Below, in pieces: positions 17,496 to 28,004 of a stretch of DNA of 64,000 nt. The translations under genes and the position numbers were made by a program. The stretch comes from Roseovarius aestuarii. GTDB lineage: Bacteria; Pseudomonadota; Alphaproteobacteria; Rhodobacterales; Rhodobacteraceae. Every line of letters begins with the position of its first letter. Within the stretch, counting starts at the first letter, position 1. The notes below the pieces were generated by a model. That model was not told where the DNA came from, did not search any database, and worked only from the letters and a program-made list of their open reading frames with translations. The DNA lies in assembly GCF_019966515.1 (NCBI RefSeq), contig NZ_JAIMIB010000009.1:62001-126000 (forward strand). The letters are read 5' to 3'.

Positions 17496-18415
17496 AGAAC
17501 ATGCTGACACGGCGACGTTTCCTGACGATCTTTGCGACCAGCATGGCCAGCGCAGGTTTCCCGGTGCAGGCAAGTGAGAGGATAGGCTGGAAAGGCCGCG
17601 CGATGGGTGCCGAAGCCAGCATGCAGCTGGTTGGCCCGATAGCTGAACCAGAGGCGCGGTCGATCTTTCGCGCCGTTGAGCAGGAACTTGCCAGATTGGA
17701 GCGTATCTTCAGTCTTTATCAGCCAGGCTCGCAGATAGTGCAGCTGAACAAGACCGGCATACTAAAGGCACCGTCTCCAGACATACTGGAGGTGCTGAGC
17801 CTTTGTGATGCATTGAACACGGCGACCAACGGGGCCTTTGATCCAACGATACAGTCCTTATGGTTGGCCCATGCAGAGGCGGCGACACATGGCCGTGCTC
17901 TGTCATCGGATGAAAAGGCTGTGGCTCATGACAATGTGGGGTGGGAGCATCTTTCATTTGACGCAGGCGAGGTGCGTCTTGATCGCGACGGCTGCGGTAT
18001 CACGCTCAATGGCATCGCTCAGGGCTACGTGACCGATCAAATTGCCGCGCTGCTGCGTCAGCGCGGACTGACCGATATCTTAATTGATATGGGTGAGATC
18101 GCGGCGGTGGGCGAAAAGCGTTGGAAGGTAGGAATTGCCACACCCACGGGCGATATCGCCGATCACGTTATTTTGCGTGACCGTGCGATTGCTACTTCTG
18201 CCCCGATGGGTACGATACTGGTTCCGGCACAACGCCTGGGTCATATACTCGACCCGCGACAGCTTTCTGAACCAGGATACCACCTTGTTTCGGTTTCCGC
18301 CCGCTCTGCCGCACTGGCGGATGGGCTGTCGACAGCGTTTTGCCTGATGCAGAGAGCCGAGATTGAAACATGTCTGACGCAATTCGCCGAGACCAGACTC
18401 GAAACATTGATCTAA
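17492..18415 (+). CDS. nosX: NosX, ApbE-type FAD:protein FMN transferase
   Basis: NosX attaches FMN covalently to a threonine of NosR. The 307-residue protein begins with a twin-arginine signal (TRRRFLTIFA), then has the ApbE fold with MGAEASMQLVG, TNGAFDPTIQSLW, and a GYVTDQIAALLR plus DMGEIAAVG flavin/Mg region. Family members use this site to hydrolyse FAD and transfer FMN. It closes the nos operon proper. In Paracoccus NosX and NirX can replace each other; no nirX is present near nirI here, so NosX may serve both NosR and NirI. Confidence 0.92.
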   Translation: MKNMLTRRRFLTIFATSMASAGFPVQASERIGWKGRAMGAEASMQLVGPIAEPEARSIFRAVEQELARLERIFSLYQPGSQIVQLNKTGILKAPSPDILEVLSLCDALNTATNGAFDPTIQSLWLAHAEAATHGRALSSDEKAVAHDNVGWEHLSFDAGEVRLDRDGCGITLNGIAQGYVTDQIAALLRQRGLTDILIDMGEIAAVGEKRWKVGIATPTGDIADHVILRDRAIATSAPMGTILVPAQRLGHILDPRQLSEPGYHLVSVSARSAALADGLSTAFCLMQRAEIETCLTQFAETRLETLI

Positions 18416-18432
18416 CCAAGGAGACCTGAAAA

Positions 18433-18813
18433 ATGATCAAGCCAATCCTGAAAACCGTTGCGGTGCTTTGCGCGCTGAACGCCCCTGCCTTCGCCGAAGG
18501 TGACGCCGAGAAGGGCGAAAAAGTATTCAAGAAATGTAAGGCCTGCCACGCGGTTGGCGAAGATGCCAAGAACAAGGTGGGCCCACACCTTAATGGCATC
18601 ATCGGCGCGCCGGCGGGCCAGAACGCGGATTTCAAATATTCCGAAGCGCTGACCACGATGGCCGCCGATGGGCTGGTCTGGGACGAAGAATCGATGTCGG
18701 CATTCCTGACCAAACCCAAGGATTTCATGAAGGGCACAAAGATGTCATTTGCGGGGCTGCGTAAGGAAGCTGACGTCGCGAATGTGATCGCCTATCTGGC
18801 CGGGTTCGAATAA
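18433..18813 (+). CDS. Periplasmic class I cytochrome c
   Basis: This is a 126-residue soluble monohaem cytochrome. A signal peptide ends near AFA-EGD, haem binding is at CKACH (residues 35-39), and the axial Met is in KGTKMSFAGL near residue 104. It is a compact cytochrome c2/c550 without the insertions of the related cytochrome at 9234-9674. AAGGAGA precedes the ATG and the gene follows nosX by 17 bp, so it is probably the last gene of the nos operon. It may be an electron donor to NosZ, NirS or the NorC/NorB complex. The partner is inferred from position only. Confidence 0.88.
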   Translation: MIKPILKTVAVLCALNAPAFAEGDAEKGEKVFKKCKACHAVGEDAKNKVGPHLNGIIGAPAGQNADFKYSEALTTMAADGLVWDEESMSAFLTKPKDFMKGTKMSFAGLRKEADVANVIAYLAGFE

Positions 18814-18849
18814 GCCCCGCAGGATCGCGTCAGCCGTGGCGTGTGGGTG

Positions 18850-19113
18850 TCAAAGATTTTCGTCTGCCTCATCCATAAGGCGGCGCACCCACCGTGTGAC
18901 CAGCCAATTGGCCGGGATGCCCAGAGGTACCGAAATGATCAGCGCCGTGACCGGGTTCAGCGCCGGCAATCCGATTGCCTGCGCCATCAGCCCCAGCATA
19001 AAGAGGTTGATGGCAACGGCCCCCGTCGTGAACACATAGAGCAGCAGATAGAGCTGCTTGAACGGCAACCCGCTGGAGGGTGGCCGGTCATTTTGCTCCG
19101 ACAAGCGGTTCAT
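18850..19113 (-). CDS. Small inner-membrane protein in the nir operon
   Basis: This 87-residue protein has two hydrophobic segments (about residues 23-45 and 53-73) and hydrophilic ends, with a basic and acidic C-terminus. I used the ATG at 19113 because GGGGGCG lies 5 bases before it; the frame begins 12 bp earlier. It lies 45 bp after nirN on the same strand, so it is probably the last gene of the nir transcript, and it converges on the cytochrome c gene at 18433. I recognise no named family with certainty. A small subunit for redox or quinol chemistry, or a maturation helper, are both open. Confidence 0.6.
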   Translation of the reverse strand: MNRLSEQNDRPPSSGLPFKQLYLLLYVFTTGAVAINLFMLGLMAQAIGLPALNPVTALIISVPLGIPANWLVTRWVRRLMDEADENL

Positions 19114-19158
19114 GATCGCCCCCAATCTGAAGTCACACCGAAGGCGTTGTTGCCGCCT

Positions 19159-20706
19159 TCAGTGACTTGTGCCTTCCGAGAAGGTGATCTTGTTGAATAC
19201 ATTGTACTTTCCAGATGGTTTGCGCATCGGCAGACGGCGGATTTCCCGCAGAGATTTCGCATCATAAACGATAATCGCGCCGTCATCCTCCCATATTGAT
19301 ACCAGCGCATGTGACCCATCCCTGGTGAATTCTACATGCGCAACGGTCGCGCCCGGCTCGGGTCGCATGGTTTTGACAATTTCCAGACTGGCTTTGTCGA
19401 TCACATGCATCACATCCTTGTTCGGGCCAAAGAAGACATCGGCCCAGATATAGGGCGAATTCTCATGGCTTCTGAGGAAAAAACCCGGCCCTTCGGTGTC
19501 GATGGTCCTGAGCACGCTCCAATCCGCCGTATCAATGACCGAAAGCTTGCCCTCTTTCAGATGCGGTGTGGCCATCACCCGACGTCCGTCCAACTCCCAA
19601 CTGATACCCGACCCCAGATGCGGCATGCCCGGCAGCGGCAGCTCTGCAATTTCGCGCCCGACATTCAGGTTAACGACAACGCCTCTTGCGCCGTCGCGCG
19701 CCGCGCCGATCAGGTGGCGGTAATCATCGGTAAAAAAGAAGTCATCCAGGGGCTCGGCCGTTTCGATCCGGCGGCGCGCAAAGAGACCCTGGGATGAGGG
19801 GATCGCCTCAACCATTCCCTTTTCCTGACTGTGAATGAACCCTTCATAGACCGGATCGGCGTTCGGGTCGGTGGCCACCTCCCAGATCTCGGGCGCATCC
19901 TTGAGGGCCAGGATGAAACTGTCGCGTTGCGGAGCCTGATAGACGGCAGAAACACGGCTTTTGGTACCCGATTTCGAGATCACCGGCATGACCTTTTGCA
20001 CGCTCAGGTCATTGGTCGAAAGAAGCGTCAGCGTCATCGGCAGATAATTGGCAACCGCCAGGTGTTTGCCGTCTCGGCTGATGGCGATGTTGCGGCTGTT
20101 CAATCCGGCGCGGACGCGGCCGACCTGTTGCAGTGACCAGATATCGTATTTCTGCACGTATCCATCGCGCGACATGATGAACACATAGCGGCCATCGGGG
20201 GTGAATTTCGGGCCCCCATGCACGGCGAACGGGGTTTCAAACCGATCAAGAACCTCAAAACTGTCACCGTCAAGCACACTGACATGATGATCCCCGGTTT
20301 CCACCACCAGCGTGATGTTCATCGGATCAGCCGAAAATACCGGCGCATCTGCAGCCAAGTAGTCTGGATCAAGCCAACGCGTATCTGTGATCTGTTCTGT
20401 GCCCCATTCGGGGACGGTTTCAAGCGGTGTTTTCAGATATTCCGCCAGAGCAGTTACCCCGCCCGCGTCCAGCGCCTCGGAGAAACCGGGCATCTGCGTG
20501 GCGGGGCGACCATCAGAAATCACCGCTTCAAGATTTGGCCCGCGCATCCGGCGCAGCGTTTCCGGGATCAGCGCAGGGCCGATGCCGCCTAGCCGGTTTG
20601 CACCGTGGCAAACAGCGCAATGGCTGGCATAATCGCTTTGCGGATCGGCCTGCAACACGGTTGCACAAAGTGCCAGAAGGCTAGGTGAAGCGATGCGCCG
20701 GATCAT
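19159..20706 (-). CDS. nirN: NirN, c-type cytochrome/dihydro-haem d1 dehydrogenase
   Basis: NirN carries out the last step of haem d1 synthesis, oxidising dihydro-d1 to d1 in the periplasm, and passes the cofactor to NirS. The 515-residue protein has a signal peptide, an N-terminal cytochrome c domain with CAVCH (C30, C33, H34), and a C-terminal eight-bladed d1-type propeller homologous to NirS and NirF. Its start overlaps the end of nirJ by 26 bp, an unusually deep overlap for this operon. It is the ninth gene of the nirSECF-DL-GHJN run. Confidence 0.92.
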   Translation of the reverse strand: MIRRIASPSLLALCATVLQADPQSDYASHCAVCHGANRLGGIGPALIPETLRRMRGPNLEAVISDGRPATQMPGFSEALDAGGVTALAEYLKTPLETVPEWGTEQITDTRWLDPDYLAADAPVFSADPMNITLVVETGDHHVSVLDGDSFEVLDRFETPFAVHGGPKFTPDGRYVFIMSRDGYVQKYDIWSLQQVGRVRAGLNSRNIAISRDGKHLAVANYLPMTLTLLSTNDLSVQKVMPVISKSGTKSRVSAVYQAPQRDSFILALKDAPEIWEVATDPNADPVYEGFIHSQEKGMVEAIPSSQGLFARRRIETAEPLDDFFFTDDYRHLIGAARDGARGVVVNLNVGREIAELPLPGMPHLGSGISWELDGRRVMATPHLKEGKLSVIDTADWSVLRTIDTEGPGFFLRSHENSPYIWADVFFGPNKDVMHVIDKASLEIVKTMRPEPGATVAHVEFTRDGSHALVSIWEDDGAIIVYDAKSLREIRRLPMRKPSGKYNVFNKITFSEGTSH

Positions 20707-21895
20707 GGCGTTTCCCCCTGAACGGCGTAACAGTCAGACGTTCGTTTTCCACAACGCCGATCTCGGTATTGCTGAGATAGCAGGCTGGGTCTTCGGCCCA
20801 TGGATCGCCGGTCAGCTGCAAGGCACGGATACGGGTGTTGCCGCCGCAGATGGATTGATGCACGCATGCCCCGCAACGGCCCTTTAGCGGGCGCGGACGT
20901 GTCCGAAGTTGTGCCAGCATCGGATCATCCCCGGTCCAGAGCTCAGAAAACGGCGTGTCTTTAACACTGCCAATGGTGTAGTCGGACCAATAAGTGTCCG
21001 GATGAACTTTTCCCTGGGGGTCGATGTTAGCGACACCCAGACCCGAGGAATTCCCGCCCCAGGCCTCAAGATGATTGCGCAGATTGTCCAGCTTGTCGTG
21101 ATCGAAATGCTGCCGAGCCCAACTCATCATGTAGACCGCGTCGGCGTCGTTGTTGCCGGTCACGATGTCCAGAGGGAAGCCTCCCGTCGCACCAGCCCAG
21201 GCGTGTTCGATCAGCGTGTCAAGCGCCACGCGGGTGTGGTCGTGCATCGCATCCTCGCCCCGGTTCTTATCACCACGCCCGGCATAGACCAGGTGTGAGA
21301 GGTAGAACTTGTCCACGTCCTCGTCCTCGCACAGCTTCAGAAGATCGGGCAGGTGCCTGGCATTGTCACGGGTCAGCGTAAATCTCAGCCCTACTTTGAT
21401 GCCACGTTTCTTGCATTCACGCACGCCGCGCACGGCATCGTCAAAGGCACCGTCAACGCCCCGGAACCAGTCATTGGTCTTGCCAATGCCGTCGATCGAG
21501 ATGCCCACATAATCAAACCCGATCTCTTCGATCCTGTCGGCATTTTCGCTGTGAATTTTTGTGCCGTTAGTGGATAAGGCCAGCATCCGCGTGAATGGAC
21601 GCGAGGCACGGGCGATGTCAAAGAAATCAAACCGATCCAGCGGCTCTCCACCTGACAGGATCAGGGCATAGATGCCAAAACGCTCAAGGTCTCTGACATT
21701 GGCCATGGCCTGATCGTGGGTCAGCTCTCCGGGGAAATGGACATCTGCCGAAACCGTATAACAATGGCGGCATTTCAGATTGCAGCGACGGGTCAGGTTC
21801 CAGATCACCACCGGTTTGACCGGCCCGCTACTCCGCCGCACGCGCACCTGTGTGGGCTCGACCAGCTGATGCATATATTCGGACATTCGGAACAT
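20681..21895 (-). CDS. nirJ: NirJ, radical SAM enzyme of haem d1 synthesis
   Basis: NirJ replaces the propionate side chains on rings A and B by oxo groups or their precursors on the way to haem d1. The 404-residue protein has the radical SAM cluster motif CNLKCRHC (C38, C42, C45), a GGEP motif for SAM binding, and a C-terminal SPASM-like cysteine set ([13 protein letters not shown] and a late DPACYL) that binds a second cluster. An AAAGGA ribosome site precedes the ATG at 21895. It is 4 bases after nirH. It acts in the cytoplasm. Confidence 0.95.
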   Translation of the reverse strand: MFRMSEYMHQLVEPTQVRVRRSSGPVKPVVIWNLTRRCNLKCRHCYTVSADVHFPGELTHDQAMANVRDLERFGIYALILSGGEPLDRFDFFDIARASRPFTRMLALSTNGTKIHSENADRIEEIGFDYVGISIDGIGKTNDWFRGVDGAFDDAVRGVRECKKRGIKVGLRFTLTRDNARHLPDLLKLCEDEDVDKFYLSHLVYAGRGDKNRGEDAMHDHTRVALDTLIEHAWAGATGGFPLDIVTGNNDADAVYMMSWARQHFDHDKLDNLRNHLEAWGGNSSGLGVANIDPQGKVHPDTYWSDYTIGSVKDTPFSELWTGDDPMLAQLRTRPRPLKGRCGACVHQSICGGNTRIRALQLTGDPWAEDPACYLSNTEIGVVENERLTVTPFRGKRHDPAHRFT

Positions 21896-21899
21896 AAGG

Positions 21900-22388
21900 T
21901 TATCCTTTCTGCCGCCTCAGCCGCAGCCCGGTCTTTTTCAGGATGCGGGTGGAGTAGAGGATGTCATTGCCGCGACACGCATCCCCCAGGATCGCGGCGA
22001 CATCTGCACGCAGGGCCTCGACCTGATCGCACGAAGTGCCGTGGATCATCGCAAAGAGGTTATAGGGCCAATCAGGCAGAGCACGCGGGCGTTCATAGCA
22101 ATGGCTGACGAACTCCAGATTACCGACCCGCTGACCCAGTTCTGCGACCCGGTTATCATCGACATCCCAGACAGACATGCCATTGGCCGTCATGCCCAAG
22201 GCGTAGTGATTGGGGGCCACCGCAATACGGCGGATCACGCCGTTGGCTTGCATTGCGCGCATCCGGTTGCACAGGTCACCTTCGTCCAGTCCCAGATCGG
22301 TGGCGATCTGGGCATAGGGGCGCGACACCAGTGGCAGGCCGGACTGGGTGGCGGTGATAATCGCGCGATCTGTCGGGTCCAGTGTCAT
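21900..22388 (-). CDS. nirH: NirH, siroheme decarboxylase subunit
   Basis: NirH is one of the AsnC/Lrp-like subunits that decarboxylate siroheme to 12,18-didecarboxysiroheme in haem d1 synthesis. The 162-residue protein has the AsnC-like N-terminal helix-turn-helix ([20 protein letters not shown]) and a ferredoxin-like domain with [11 protein letters not shown], the conserved region that binds the substrate in these enzymes. The proteins of this family are enzymes and no longer act as regulators. It overlaps nirG by 4 bp. Confidence 0.9.
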   Translation of the reverse strand: MTLDPTDRAIITATQSGLPLVSRPYAQIATDLGLDEGDLCNRMRAMQANGVIRRIAVAPNHYALGMTANGMSVWDVDDNRVAELGQRVGNLEFVSHCYERPRALPDWPYNLFAMIHGTSCDQVEALRADVAAILGDACRGNDILYSTRILKKTGLRLRRQKG

Positions 22389-22834
22389 GCGGCCACCCGG
22401 AAGCCAATGAAGAATTCCTGCAACTTCGGAAAAAGCAGCACCTTGATCCCGGTTTCGCTTTCAATCTCATGTGCGACTTCCGCGATTTCGGCTTCGGTTT
22501 CCGTGGCGAGCACGAACCACATGTTGAGATCATGGGTGCGCTGGTAATTATGGGCGACCTCCGGGTAGGCGTTGACCGTGGCGACGATATCGTCGAACGC
22601 CCTTTCGGGCACGGACATGGCGCAGAGACAAAAAGCGCCGCCCATAGCCGCGGCGTCGAAAAACGGTCCAAAACGAGTGATGACACGCGCCTCTTTCATC
22701 GCTTTGAGACGGGATAAAAGCTGGGCCTCGGTGATCCCGAGTTGTAGTGCCACGTCCTCAAAAGGATTGGGGGTGATCGGAAACCCCTCCTGCAGGGTGT
22801 TCAAAATCAAACGATCGGTGTCATCAAGTGTCAT
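22385..22834 (-). CDS. nirG: NirG, siroheme decarboxylase subunit
   Basis: This is the second AsnC-like subunit of the siroheme decarboxylase, of 149 residues. The N-terminal HTH-like part is LGITEAQLLSRLKAMKEARV, and the domain that follows includes AHNYQRTHDLNMWFVL, in which the histidine of NYxRxH is a family signature linked to catalysis. It is coupled by 4-bp overlaps to the DL fusion upstream and to nirH downstream, consistent with assembly of one complex. It is close to NirL in sequence pattern, so G and L could be confused by similarity alone; operon order supports G. Confidence 0.9.
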   Translation of the reverse strand: MTLDDTDRLILNTLQEGFPITPNPFEDVALQLGITEAQLLSRLKAMKEARVITRFGPFFDAAAMGGAFCLCAMSVPERAFDDIVATVNAYPEVAHNYQRTHDLNMWFVLATETEAEIAEVAHEIESETGIKVLLFPKLQEFFIGFRVAA

Positions 22835-23823
22835 GCGGCGTCCTTCGGGCAGGCGTCGATCATTGCGCCGGTCTGTTTGAAACAGCGGATCGAGAACAGC
22901 GGTTGGTAAGGTGCAGACTGAAATTCCGGCAACGTACGCACTCGGCTGAGCGCACTCATCGCCTCATCCCGGCTGCGGGCATGGATCATCGAGTAGAGCC
23001 GATATGGCCAGATACCGTCGACGGGCGTACGTTCGTAGCAAAGGGTAACGCCTGGCTGCGCCGCCAACAAAGGCCCGGCATGCGTGATCGTGTCATGCGG
23101 AATATCCCAGACCACCATGGCATTCGACCTCCATCCGAGTGCCCGATGGCGTACGATCACACCGAGCCGGGAAATGATGCCCGCATTGACCAGAACCCCG
23201 ACACGCTCCAGCAACTCGGCCTCGGTCCAGCCAAGGCGGTGAGCGACGCGCGCATAGGGGCGGTGTTTCAGGGGCAAGCCTTTGGTCAGCGCCTGCAAGA
23301 GCGGACGGTCGGTATCCTGAAAGGCCGAAACATCAACCTGTCGTGCTCTGCCAACAGGGGTGGTGGAGCCGTTCAGTGAAAACCCGAGATCGACGTTGAA
23401 GGGGCGCACAAGGCGCAGGTCCAGCACACGCAGCCCGGTCAGTGTTTCGATACGGGCAAGAGCTGCGTCCACATGGGCACGGTCGGGGCCTGTGACTACA
23501 ATCCAGAGGTTCCAATCATGTTCGCGCAGGTAGGAATGGTTAACGCCGGGTTGTGCGCTGATGATGGCCGCCACCTCTTCGATGCGGCGATCGGGCACGG
23601 AAATCGCCGCCAGCGTACTGGCAGAGACGGTATTGGGTGCGCAAGTGGCCCCAACCCGTGTTACGCGGCCGTTTTCGCGATGCATGCGCAGGCGTTCCAG
23701 CACACTTTCAGCGCTGATCTGCAAAGCTTCAGCCAGCTGATCGAACGGACGCGGCTCGATCGGGAAATCGCGCTGCCAGGCGTCGAGTAGTCTTTCATTC
23801 ACAAAATCATCAACACCGTCCAT
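22831..23823 (-). CDS. nirDL: NirDL, fused siroheme decarboxylase
   Basis: One 330-residue chain carries two AsnC-like units that are separate NirD and NirL proteins in Pseudomonas. The first (about residues 10-155) has HSYLREHDWNLWIVV; the second (about 170-325) has LCYERTPVDGIWPYRLYSMIHAR. Each unit has an HTH-like part followed by a ferredoxin-like part. Such fusions are known from Paracoccus pantotrophus and other species. It removes carboxylates from siroheme, with NirG and NirH. It starts 3 bp after nirF and overlaps nirG by 4 bp. Confidence 0.92.
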   Translation of the reverse strand: MDGVDDFVNERLLDAWQRDFPIEPRPFDQLAEALQISAESVLERLRMHRENGRVTRVGATCAPNTVSASTLAAISVPDRRIEEVAAIISAQPGVNHSYLREHDWNLWIVVTGPDRAHVDAALARIETLTGLRVLDLRLVRPFNVDLGFSLNGSTTPVGRARQVDVSAFQDTDRPLLQALTKGLPLKHRPYARVAHRLGWTEAELLERVGVLVNAGIISRLGVIVRHRALGWRSNAMVVWDIPHDTITHAGPLLAAQPGVTLCYERTPVDGIWPYRLYSMIHARSRDEAMSALSRVRTLPEFQSAPYQPLFSIRCFKQTGAMIDACPKDAA

Positions 23824-23826
23824 CCG

Positions 23827-24975
23827 TCAAAGCCCCATCTTGTGCGCACGATTGGTAAAGAAGATGCCGGACGGATTAAGCGCCTCTATTTCACGCAATT
23901 TCTCAAAATTCTGGGTATCGTAGATCATGATCTTCCCGGCATCGCGCACCGACACCCAAACCTCGTGCCCGCGGGGTGTGAACTCCATATGCAGAACACC
24001 CGGGCCGGGCGTGAACTGGTGGATGACCTCTTTGCTCACGGTGTCGATCACCTGAATGGTGTCGTTCAGCGGGTGGGCGAAATTCACCCAGACATGCCGG
24101 CCATCGGGCCGCGCAATAGCAAAGACCGGCTGACCGTGGGTTTTGGTACGCCCGGTCTGGATGAGATCACGGGCATCGACCCATAAAACTTCGTGCTGGC
24201 CCACGGCAGGCAATACGAACTCGGTGCCCGCCAGTGCCCAACCTTCCAGATGAGGCATCTTGTAAACCGGCAATCCTTCGCGCCCGGCGGCGTATCCCTC
24301 AAGGATCGGTGTTGGCGTTGGCTTGTGTTGCCAAAGGTCAAGTGCGGTCAGGTGATCATCGCCAAAAAGCCCGGCGATGTAGGTGCGCCCGTCGGCGGTG
24401 ACAAGCGCGTCATAAGGATTGGCGCCCATGCCCGTGATCTTGGTAATTTCCGGTTCGGCATCCGACAGATCAACGATCCAGGTTTCGCCATCATCCCACA
24501 GGCTGAACACGAACCGCGTTCCCGGTATATCAACAAGGCCAATGGTTTTCGATCCGGTAGGAATGTCGGCCACCAGTTCCAGCGTATCGGCATCAAACAC
24601 GCGCACACCGCCGGGTTCATAGTTGGACACGGCCACATAGCGGCCATTGTCGGAAATGGCCCCACCGATGGAATTGCCGGCCTGCATGACCCGGCCAACA
24701 ATACTTTGCGTCAGAATATCGACCTTGGTCAGACCACCATCGCGCCCAAAAACATAGCCAAACCGCGCATCCGGAGAATAAACCAGCGAGGCGTGTGACA
24801 GATCACCCAGTCCGGTGATCCGACCGATGCGGGCGCGGTCAGACTGATCCACCACCAGCAAAGATCCTTCGGTGCGCTCAACCACAAGCCCCAGGTCACC
24901 GGTGGCTTGCGCAAATGCGGCGGGGGCTGACAGGGCAAACAACAGGAAAAACACACGCAGTTGATTTTGCATCAT
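23827..24975 (-). CDS. nirF: NirF, d1-binding propeller protein
   Basis: NirF is needed for haem d1 synthesis and binds d1 or its precursor in the periplasm. I start it at the ATG at 24975, giving 382 residues, with a Sec signal (cleavage near AFA-QAT); longer in-frame extensions would lie over nirC. The rest is a d1-type beta-propeller homologous to NirS and NirN, without a cytochrome domain. The stop of nirC overlaps the start by 4 bp. No lipobox is present, which fits the soluble periplasmic form described in Paracoccus. Confidence 0.93.
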   Translation of the reverse strand: MMQNQLRVFFLLFALSAPAAFAQATGDLGLVVERTEGSLLVVDQSDRARIGRITGLGDLSHASLVYSPDARFGYVFGRDGGLTKVDILTQSIVGRVMQAGNSIGGAISDNGRYVAVSNYEPGGVRVFDADTLELVADIPTGSKTIGLVDIPGTRFVFSLWDDGETWIVDLSDAEPEITKITGMGANPYDALVTADGRTYIAGLFGDDHLTALDLWQHKPTPTPILEGYAAGREGLPVYKMPHLEGWALAGTEFVLPAVGQHEVLWVDARDLIQTGRTKTHGQPVFAIARPDGRHVWVNFAHPLNDTIQVIDTVSKEVIHQFTPGPGVLHMEFTPRGHEVWVSVRDAGKIMIYDTQNFEKLREIEALNPSGIFFTNRAHKMGL

Positions 24976-25274
24976 TCGCCTCCGGTCAAAAGATAATCGA
25001 CCATCCAGTCGATCTCGGATGTGGTCAGCAAAGGCCGCCAGGCTGGCATCGCTGTGCCCTCGACACCGTCCATGATCACAAGGCTCAGGGTCTGCGCGTC
25101 GTAATGTTGCAGCGCCTCGGGGCGAATATCCGGGCCAAGACCGCCTTTGAGCGTCAGGCCGTGACATGATCCACAATCCTGATGCACAAGACGCTTCAGC
25201 GCAGATCCATCAGTTGGTGCTTCGCTGGCCCATGCGGTGCTGGCGCAGCATAGGAATGCCACCACTTTATTCAC
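24972..25274 (-). CDS. nirC: NirC, small cytochrome c
   Basis: NirC is a periplasmic monohaem cytochrome that can donate electrons to NirS or take part in its maturation. I use the GTG at 25274, which gives 100 residues beginning with a signal peptide; the frame extends upstream but only over nirE. Haem binding is at CGSCH (C34, C37, H38), and the axial Met lies in GTAMPAWRP. It overlaps nirE by 8 bp and nirF by 4 bp. The length is right for the family. Confidence 0.9.
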   Translation of the reverse strand: MNKVVAFLCCASTAWASEAPTDGSALKRLVHQDCGSCHGLTLKGGLGPDIRPEALQHYDAQTLSLVIMDGVEGTAMPAWRPLLTTSEIDWMVDYLLTGGE

Positions 25275-26052
25275 CGGCCACCGCCGCTGGTGAAAACGAC
25301 GCCTCCGCTGTCGGCAGCAAAGTTTTTTGGTAAAGCGAGACAACCCGGCCGATCACGAAAAGCACCGGTGCGCGCAAGGGAATTGTCTGTGTGTCGACGC
25401 CGATCTGGCCGAGATGTGACAGCACTCTGATCTCGCTTGATCTAGTGGCGTTTGACACCGCCAGAACAGGCAGGTTGGCAGGTAAGCCAGCACCGATCAG
25501 GCGTAGGGCAATTTCTGCGATGTTGGCAGCGCCCATATAGACCACGAGTGTGGTATCGATATCTGCCAGACTTTCCCAATTCAGATTCAGTGTTTTGTTG
25601 GCCGCCAGATGACCGGTGACATAACGTACGCCGGTCGCCAGCCCCCGATGCGTCAGCGGCACTCCTGTTGCCGCAGCCATACCCTGAGCCGCCGAGATAC
25701 CGGGCGCGTATTCGACAGTAATGCCACGCGCTTGCAAATAGGCCGCTTCTTCCGAACCGCGACCAAAGATCATCGGATCGCCCCCTTTGAGGCGGGCAAC
25801 GGTCTGCCCTTCCAAGGCCAATTCGGTCAAAATATCGTTGATCTGATTTTGCGGAGTCGGATGGCAATTAGGGGCTTTGCCCACCGAAACCATCGTGGCG
25901 GTTGTAGGTGCCAATGCCAGAATTTCGGGGGAAACCAGCCTGTCATAGACAATAGTGTCTGCTGCTTCCAGCATCCGCAGGGCACGCAGTGTTAGCAGTT
26001 CTGGATCGCCTGGTCCGGCGCCGATCAGATAGACTTTGCCCGTTAGTGTCAT
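25267..26052 (-). CDS. nirE: NirE, uroporphyrinogen-III C-methyltransferase
   Basis: NirE makes precorrin-2 from uroporphyrinogen III by two SAM-dependent methylations, the entry step to siroheme and haem d1. The 261-residue protein has the family motifs VYLIGAGPGDPELLTLRA, ARLKGGDPMIFGRG and YAPGISAAQG. I prefer the ATG at 26052, because the one at 26061 directly abuts the AGGAA ribosome site. An 88-bp gap with a strong hairpin separates it from nirS, the only sizeable gap in the operon. Confidence 0.93.
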   Translation of the reverse strand: MTLTGKVYLIGAGPGDPELLTLRALRMLEAADTIVYDRLVSPEILALAPTTATMVSVGKAPNCHPTPQNQINDILTELALEGQTVARLKGGDPMIFGRGSEEAAYLQARGITVEYAPGISAAQGMAAATGVPLTHRGLATGVRYVTGHLAANKTLNLNWESLADIDTTLVVYMGAANIAEIALRLIGAGLPANLPVLAVSNATRSSEIRVLSHLGQIGVDTQTIPLRAPVLFVIGRVVSLYQKTLLPTAEASFSPAAVAGE

Positions 26053-26104
26053 TCGCGGCATTTCCTAAACTTGGCTGTCGATCATGAAGGTCATAGAAAA
26101 GGTA

Positions 26105-26129
26105 TGGGGGCCGCTTGACGTGGCCCCCA
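26105..26129 (-). terminator. Intercistronic hairpin between nirS and nirE
   Basis: TGGGGGCC (26105-26112) pairs with GGCCCCCA (26122-26129) over a 9-base loop. Read leftward it follows nirS, and the next bases (TACCTTTTCT) include a short T-run. It could stabilise the nirS message or partly terminate it, so that NirS is made in excess over the d1-synthesis enzymes. The effect is inferred from structure and position. Confidence 0.55.
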
Positions 26130-26140
26130 CAAAGCCAGCA

Positions 26141-27971
<1,831 letters not shown>

Positions 27972-28004
27972 GGCAGGTCACGTGGTCGCAGATCAGAAGG
28001 GGGG

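Noticed and set aside
18405-18432. TTGAT near the end of nosX as a possible Fnr box for the second cytochrome c
   Set aside because: The right half-site (ACCAA) is spaced by three bases instead of four; the dyad fails.
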